Positions 59,596 to 64,000 of a stretch of 64,000 nt of DNA are shown here, in pieces. Both the position numbers and the translations under genes were made by a program. The first letter of the stretch is position 1. Every line of letters starts with the position of its first letter. Origin of the DNA: Streptomyces sclerotialus (lineage in GTDB: Bacteria > Actinomycetota > Actinomycetes > Streptomycetales > Streptomycetaceae); contig JODX01000027.1 of NCBI GenBank assembly GCA_000719105.1, forward strand, positions 1 through 64,000, written 5' to 3'. A model generated the notes under the pieces. It did not search any database. It had not been told where the DNA came from and saw only the letters and a list, made by a program, of their open reading frames with translations.

Positions 59596-60576
59596 ATGCC
59601 CTCTGACATACGGATCACCCCTCGGCCGCACCGCGTCGTCACCCTCGCTCTCGACGGCGTCTACCCCTTCGAGCTGGGCATCCCCAACCGCGTCTTCCCG
59701 CTGGTGCCGGGCGCGTACGAGGTGGTGACGTGCGCGGCGTCGCAGGAGCGCACCGTGCGCACGGACGCGGACTTCACGATCACCGTCGAGCACGGTCCCG
59801 AGGCGCTGGAGACGGCGGACACGGTGGTGGTCCCGCCCTACGACCTGCGGCGGCTCTCCGCCGACCTGCCCGACGAGGTGCGCGCGGCGCTCGCCCGCAT
59901 CCGCCCCGGTACGCGCATCGTCTCCATCTGCACGGGCGCGTTCACCCTCGCGGCGGCGGGCCTGTTGGAGGGCCGCACGGCGACGACGCACTGGGCGCTC
60001 GCGGACCACTTCCGCGCCCTGTTCCCGCACGTCGACCTCAACCCCGACGTGCTGTTCATCGACGACGGCCCCGTCCTCACCTCGGCGGGCGCCGCGTCCG
60101 GCGTCGACGCGTGCCTGCACGTCGTCCGCTCGGACCACGGCAGCGCGGTCGCCAACCGGGTCGCCCGGCACTGCGTCGTCCCGCCGTGGCGCGACGGCGG
60201 CCAGGCGCAGTACATCGAGCAGCCCGTCCCGGACGAGGGCGAGACCGGCACCGCCGCCACCCGCGCCTGGGCCCTGGAGCACCTGGACCAGCCGCTGGCC
60301 CTGCGCGACCTGGCGGCGCACGCCCGGATGAGCCAGCGCACCTTCGCCCGCCGCTTCCAGGAGGAGACGGGCACGAGCCCCGGCCGCTGGCTGATCCAGC
60401 AGCGTGTGCACCGCGCCCGCCACCTCCTGGAGACCACCGACCTGCCCGTGGACCGCATCGCGGCGGAGGTCGGCTTCGCCACGGGCACGTCGCTGCGGCA
60501 GCACTTGCAGGCGGCGATCGGGGTGTCGCCGCGCGCGTACCGCCGCACCTTCCGCACCGAGACGGCGCCCGTCTGA
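59596..60576 (+). CDS. GlxA-type transcriptional regulator (DJ-1/PfpI plus AraC)
   Basis: This 326-residue regulator has a DJ-1/PfpI-like domain (about 10-185) with IVSICTGAFTLAAAGLLEGR, where the Cys sits at the nucleophile-elbow position, and two AraC helix-turn-helix motifs (about 225-320) with LRDLAAHARMSQRTFARRFQ and VDRIAAEVGFATGTSLRQHL. It is divergent from the MDR reductase gene, so regulation of that gene by a small-molecule signal is likely. ATG 59596 starts the recognisable sequence. Confidence 0.93.
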   Translation: MPSDIRITPRPHRVVTLALDGVYPFELGIPNRVFPLVPGAYEVVTCAASQERTVRTDADFTITVEHGPEALETADTVVVPPYDLRRLSADLPDEVRAALARIRPGTRIVSICTGAFTLAAAGLLEGRTATTHWALADHFRALFPHVDLNPDVLFIDDGPVLTSAGAASGVDACLHVVRSDHGSAVANRVARHCVVPPWRDGGQAQYIEQPVPDEGETGTAATRAWALEHLDQPLALRDLAAHARMSQRTFARRFQEETGTSPGRWLIQQRVHRARHLLETTDLPVDRIAAEVGFATGTSLRQHLQAAIGVSPRAYRRTFRTETAPV

Positions 60577-60604
60577 AACGGGCGGCCCCGTACGTGACCG
60601 GGGG

Positions 60605-61273
60605 TCAGTCGGTGGGCCACTCCCACCGCTCGATGTCCCGCAGCCACGCCCGCGCGTTGCCGTCGGACGGGGCGCGCCACTCACCGCGCGGCGACAGCGC
60701 GCCACCGGCGGAGACCTTCGGCCCGTTCGGCATCGCGGACCGCTTGAACTGCGCGAACCCGAAGAACCGCTTGCAGAAGTACTCCAGCCAGTGCTGGATC
60801 TCCGCGAGGTCGTAGGAGCCCCGGTCGGACTCGGGGAAGCCGGGTGGCCACTCGCCCGCGTCCTTGTCCCGCCAGGCGTGCCACGCCAGGAACGCGATCT
60901 TCGAGGGCCGGAAGCCGTGGCGAAGGACGTAGAAGAGGGTGAAGTCGTGCAGCGCGTACGGGCCGATCTTCGACTCCGTCGACTGCAGCTCCTCGCCGGG
61001 GACCAGCTCGGGGCTGATCTCGGTGTCGAGGATCGCGGTCAGGATCTGCCCGGCCTCGTCCCCGAACAGATCGCTGCTCACCACCCACCGGATGAGGTGC
61101 TGGATCAGCGTCTTCGGCACGCCGCCGTTGACGTTGTAGTGGCTCATCTGGTCGCCGACGCCGTACGTGCACCAGCCGAGCGCCAGCTCGGAGAGGTCGC
61201 CGGTGCCGAGGACGATGCCGCCGCGCTGGTTGGCGATGCGGAAGAGGTAGTCGGTGCGCAGACCGGCCTGCAC
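60605..61273 (-). pseudogene. nadE: NAD+ synthetase, 3' fragment only
   Basis: About 222 codons match the C-terminal third of glutamine-dependent NAD synthetase: [40 protein letters not shown] and [17 protein letters not shown]. Full-length enzymes have about 680 residues; here the sequence stops at [10 protein letters not shown] and enters copy B of the 72-bp repeat. The amidase domain and the P-loop are missing. Codon use is undecayed, so the loss is recent and an intact copy is expected elsewhere. Confidence 0.88.
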
Positions 61274-61345
61274 GCGAGCGGCCCCGCACGCGCGGTGCGT
61301 GCGGGGCCGGGACGGCTCATGACCCGAACGGGCCGGGGCGCAGCC
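61274..61345 (+). repeat. 72-bp perfect direct repeat, copy B
   Basis: It is identical to 57355-57426, with the hairpin at 61280-61308. Its left edge cuts nadE. The outer flanks of the two copies differ. Confidence 0.95.
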
Positions 61346-61482
61346 TGGGGTCAGAACGGTGGTTCGTCGTCGTAGCCTCCGGCCCAGCCGGGCCCGGCCT
61401 TGTCGGCGGGCAGGGGCGGATGGCCGGTGGTGTGGCGCCGCACGCCGATCCGGCGGCGCAGCCGGTCGAGGAAATGGAGCGG

Positions 61483-61650
61483 TCACAGGGGCAGGTTCGC
61501 GAAGAGGACGCGGTAGGCGGGGCATGCCGGGCAGGGGACGGCGGTGTCGGCGGCCCCGTCGGGGGTGATGTACCTGGGAAGGTAGCCGCTGCCGTCACAG
61601 CGGCGACAGCAGCGCTGACTGCGGATTGAGTACTTGGGGCCCCGGGACAG
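61483..61650 (-). pseudogene. small zinc-ribbon-like coding fragment
   Basis: The frame [20 protein letters not shown] and [24 protein letters not shown] has a CxxCxGxG and a CPxC pair as in DnaJ-type zinc fingers. No start codon with a ribosome site lies near, and the upstream frame overlaps the divergent gene at 61684. It may be a truncated or TTG-started gene. Confidence 0.4.
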
Positions 61651-61683
61651 GGACAGGGTCTCAACAGGCGGAAGGCCGACCAG

Positions 61684-62040
61684 GTGCCGCCGGAAGTCGA
61701 ACGGACGCGGGCCACGCAGCAGCCCGCTGAGCCGATATCGACAGCGGACGACTTCCTTCCGCCGGATCTGCGCGTGCCGAGCCACGACCAGCTCAACGGC
61801 CGGATGATGCCCTGGACGCAGCCGATCGTCCTCGACGGCGCGGTCGTTGCCTGCGCCGGGTGCGGCGCGTACCGGCACTGGCTCATCCTGTCCACTCGGG
61901 ACCAGATCTGGCTGCGATGCCGCCAGGGACATCAGCAGCAGGAGATTCGGCTCGACACCGCTTGGTACGGCCGGCACGCCGGCCCTGCGGACGCGCACCA
62001 CGAGACGTTCGAGGACTGCCTGCGGCACCTCGGCCACTGA
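61684..62040 (+). CDS. hypothetical protein with a Cys/His cluster
   Basis: This 118-residue protein starts at GTG 61684. Its middle, VVACAGCGAYRHWLILSTRD followed by LRCRQGHQQQEIRLD, has a CxxC and a CxxxH pair that could form a zinc ribbon. The C-terminus is His-rich (ADAHHETFEDCLRHLGH). No signal or membrane segment is present. The function is unknown to me; codon use looks genuine. Confidence 0.65.
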   Translation: MPPEVERTRATQQPAEPISTADDFLPPDLRVPSHDQLNGRMMPWTQPIVLDGAVVACAGCGAYRHWLILSTRDQIWLRCRQGHQQQEIRLDTAWYGRHAGPADAHHETFEDCLRHLGH

Positions 62041-62350
62041 CTGCCGTCCCTACGACCCCACCGGGCCGCCGGGCCCGCGCTGCCCGAACGTCGCGATGTG
62101 CCGGAGGGATCAGCTCCGCCATGCGTATCCGCGGCGCCATTACCGTCCTCGGCGTGACCGTCGTTGCCGTCTCGTTCCGATCGCTGCTCGTGGTCCGCGC
62201 GAGTCGCGGCGTTCGGCGTTCACCGGGCTTCAGATGCCCGACTGCCGGCGTTAGCCTGGCCTCAGGTCAGCGCTGACGGGGTGGTTATCCACCCGGACCC
62301 GTGCATGATCCTCCGATCCCGGTCGCTGACACCGCCGATCGGAGTCGATC
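62041..62350. other. no gene recognised
   Basis: The gap before the GAF-ANTAR gene has a short open frame (about 62102-62275) without a known match and no clear operator. Confidence 0.4.
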
Positions 62351-63202
62351 ATGCCCCTCCCACCCGTTCCCGCGCCGGACCCGCTTCCCCCGGACAGTGA
62401 GCCGGTCCGCCTTCCCCGGGAGATGCGGGTGACCGCCGCGCTGATCGACCTGGCCGACATCCTGGTCGCCGACTTCGACCCCACCGACTTCCTGTACCGC
62501 GTCGCCGAGCACTGCATGGACCTCCTCGACATCGGCGACGCCGGCGTCATGCTGGCCACCCCCGGCGCCGGGCCCCTGCGCCTGGTCGCCACCACCTCCG
62601 AACGCGTACGCCTCATTGAGCTGTTTGAACTTGACGCCCGCGAGGGCCCCTGCTTCACCGCCTACCACGAGGCCCATCCCGTCGACCACCAGAACCTGGC
62701 CGTCCCCTCCCGCTGGCGTGCCTTCAGCGCCCGCGTGCACCGCGCCGGTTACCACTCGGTGCACGCCACCCCCATTCAGCTGCGGGAGCAGACCATCGGT
62801 GTGCTCAACCTCTTCCGCCGCACTCCCGGTCCCCTGCCCGACGCCGACCGGCACCTGGCCCGGGCCCTGGCCGACATCACCGCCATCTCCCTGCTCCAGC
62901 AGACGTGCCTGGACCACCACCGCACGCTGAGCATGCAGCTGCAGCAGGCCCTCACCACCCGCAGCATCATCGATCAGGCCAAGGGCTACCTCACCTCCCA
63001 CCACGGCGTCGATCCCGAGACCGCGTTCCAACGCCTGCGCGCCTACGCCCGCCACCACCAGGTCCGCATCGCCGACCTCGCTCGCGACGTGATCGACGGC
63101 ACTGTCAAGCTCCCCCTCCCGACCGACAGCACGGCACAGAGCACCCTCTCCAGGCGGAAAACCGCCCGCCCAGAGCAGGGAATCACCGACCCCGGCGATT
63201 GA
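62351..63202 (+). CDS. GAF and ANTAR domain RNA-binding regulator
   Basis: This 283-residue protein has a Pro-rich start, a GAF domain (about 30-175) with LLDIGDAGVMLATPGAGPL and DAREGPCFTAYHEAHPV, and an ANTAR domain (about 185-250) with LQQALTTRSIIDQAKGYL and PETAFQRLRAYARHHQVRIA. ANTAR proteins bind paired RNA hexaloops and stop transcription termination. ATG 62351 is the first codon of the domain-bearing frame. A hairpin follows the gene. The signal sensed by its GAF domain is unknown. Confidence 0.93.
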   Translation: MPLPPVPAPDPLPPDSEPVRLPREMRVTAALIDLADILVADFDPTDFLYRVAEHCMDLLDIGDAGVMLATPGAGPLRLVATTSERVRLIELFELDAREGPCFTAYHEAHPVDHQNLAVPSRWRAFSARVHRAGYHSVHATPIQLREQTIGVLNLFRRTPGPLPDADRHLARALADITAISLLQQTCLDHHRTLSMQLQQALTTRSIIDQAKGYLTSHHGVDPETAFQRLRAYARHHQVRIADLARDVIDGTVKLPLPTDSTAQSTLSRRKTARPEQGITDPGD

Positions 63203-63545
63203 GGCGAGGACGCTCAACTCGTGTCCGGACATGACATCCGTGGAAGCTGACGCAGCGACCAGCCGGCGCGGGGCACCGCCGAAGACCTTGGGGGCTTCAA
63301 TGTGCCGACACATGCGAAGCCCGGCTGCCGCTGTCAGGGTGGCCGGGCTTCGCGTGTGTCGGATGGGCGCAGTGCAGCCGGGCCCCGGTGCCGAATCCGG
63401 GCGCTTCACACCCCATGACGGTCGAGGGCGCTCAGGTACGTGTAACTCGCCTTCGTTGGCGGGCGCCTTCGCGAGCTATGTGTCGGGCGAGGGCAGGGCG
63501 GTACCCCCCTCTCTCCGTGCTGGGCCGAAGGCAGAACTCCGGTCA
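63203..63545. other. gap with terminator only
   Basis: Apart from the hairpin at 63315-63352 I see no gene or repeat between these convergent genes. Confidence 0.5.
63315..63352. terminator. hairpin between GAF-ANTAR and DUF317 genes
   Basis: CGAAGCCCGGC and GCCGGGCTTCG are perfect 11-bp arms around a 16-base loop. It may serve both converging genes. Confidence 0.7.
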
Positions 63546-64000
63546 TCATCCAGCTGGGACGCGCAGGATCCGATCCCTGGTGCTCTCGGGCAGCACCTGG
63601 CACAGAACCGGAGCCGTGGAGCTGAGGGAAGCAGCGAACGCGGCGACGAGGTCGTGCGGCACGCCGGCGGCGAACGACGCGGCCCACAAGCAGGGGGCAC
63701 CCATCAGCGGCGCGGCCCATGCCTGCCACCCGGCCGGGCCTTCCTCACCGCACTCGGTCATGAAGATCCCCAGATCGCCGTCCTGGATCAGGGGTGGCAC
63801 CTCACCGAGGCTGATGTGAGAGGTGAAAGTCGGGTCCGTCGCTTGCGCGTGGGGCTGGTCGAAGTCGCGGAGCCAGCCGTGTGCGGTGACGGCGTCGAGA
63901 ACCTGCTCGGGGCCCGCGCGCGGCGCAATAGGCTGATCGCGGGCGTCGAGCGCGACGAGAAAGTCGGCAAGTGCCTCTCCGGGAACGTCGGGGGTGAAGT
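63546..64000 (-). CDS. DUF317 domain protein, partial
   Basis: The frame is open from the window edge to TGA at 63546 and reads LADFLVALDARDQP, HGWLRDFDQPHAQA, TFTSHISLGEVPP and GWQAWAAPLMGAPCLWAASF, the repeat type called DUF317, common in Streptomyces mobile or accessory regions. At least 150 residues are present and the N-terminus lies outside the window. The segment GEVPPLI is not a start. The function of DUF317 is not known; ssDNA-related roles have been suggested only by context. Confidence 0.8.
   Translation of the reverse strand, partial: FTPDVPGEALADFLVALDARDQPIAPRAGPEQVLDAVTAHGWLRDFDQPHAQATDPTFTSHISLGEVPPLIQDGDLGIFMTECGEEGPAGWQAWAAPLMGAPCLWAASFAAGVPHDLVAAFAASLSSTAPVLCQVLPESTRDRILRVPAG

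Overview
The window is high-GC actinobacterial DNA. The GC-biased third positions, GTG starts with AAGGAG-type ribosome sites, and families such as GAF-ANTAR, DUF317, anchored-repeat ABC transporters and a cysteine-free L32 point to Streptomyces or a close relative. The many broken genes and scattered remnants of Tn3, IS630, IS3, IS481 and large tyrosine-recombinase elements suggest an accessory part of the chromosome.

Layout. 0.8-2.3 kb: a secreted GH62 arabinofuranosidase with a lectin-type carbohydrate module. 3.5-9.1 kb: an acetyltransferase, then a methyltransferase and a three-gene operon of pyridoxal-phosphate enzymes (lysine/ornithine-decarboxylase fold, CysK-like plus rhodanese, cysteine-desulfurase-like). 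Both transcription units have a Zur-box-like sequence in front. 9.1-20.4 kb: remnants, an MFS exporter divergent from its probable regulator, and a decayed Tn3-family transposon (broken tnpR at 13.7-14.3 kb, broken tnpA at 16.4-19.3 kb) with a broken methyltransferase and an intact phosphotransferase between them.

20.7-38.2 kb is a zinc-starvation island. It has a Zur box, cysteine-free ribosomal protein L32, a COG0523 zinc GTPase, a frameshifted methyltransferase, scrambled remnants of L28/S14/S18/COG0523 genes, the divergent Azt zinc uptake system (aztA; aztB, an extra aztD-like gene, aztC, aztD), a six-gene surface-anchored zinc ABC transporter operon and another Zur-boxed methyltransferase. 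Six 15-bp Zur-like sites can be read by eye (5022, 9152, 20753, 28471, 36945, 38200). Together they predict one response to zinc shortage: replace zinc ribosomal proteins, move zinc with a GTPase, import zinc through two ABC systems, and perhaps make a zinc ligand with the PLP operon.

39.2-46.8 kb holds a GntR/ABC module with two frameshifts and an intact two-component plus MacB-like ABC module. 46.9-48.5 kb is decayed recombinase and dehydrogenase DNA. 48.8-54.9 kb holds a carboxylesterase lacking an internal segment, a second GH62, a GH43 and a free-standing starch-binding protein. Palindromes of the CGAAA/TTTCG type sit near both hemicellulase loci. 55.6-61.3 kb has two MDR-type reductases, an AraC-type regulator, a broken methyltransferase and a 3' fragment of nadE; the part from 57.36 to 61.35 kb is bounded by a perfect 72-bp direct repeat. 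61.4-64.0 kb has a small zinc-ribbon-like protein, a GAF-ANTAR regulator and the end of a DUF317 protein. No tRNA, rRNA or CRISPR array was recognised.
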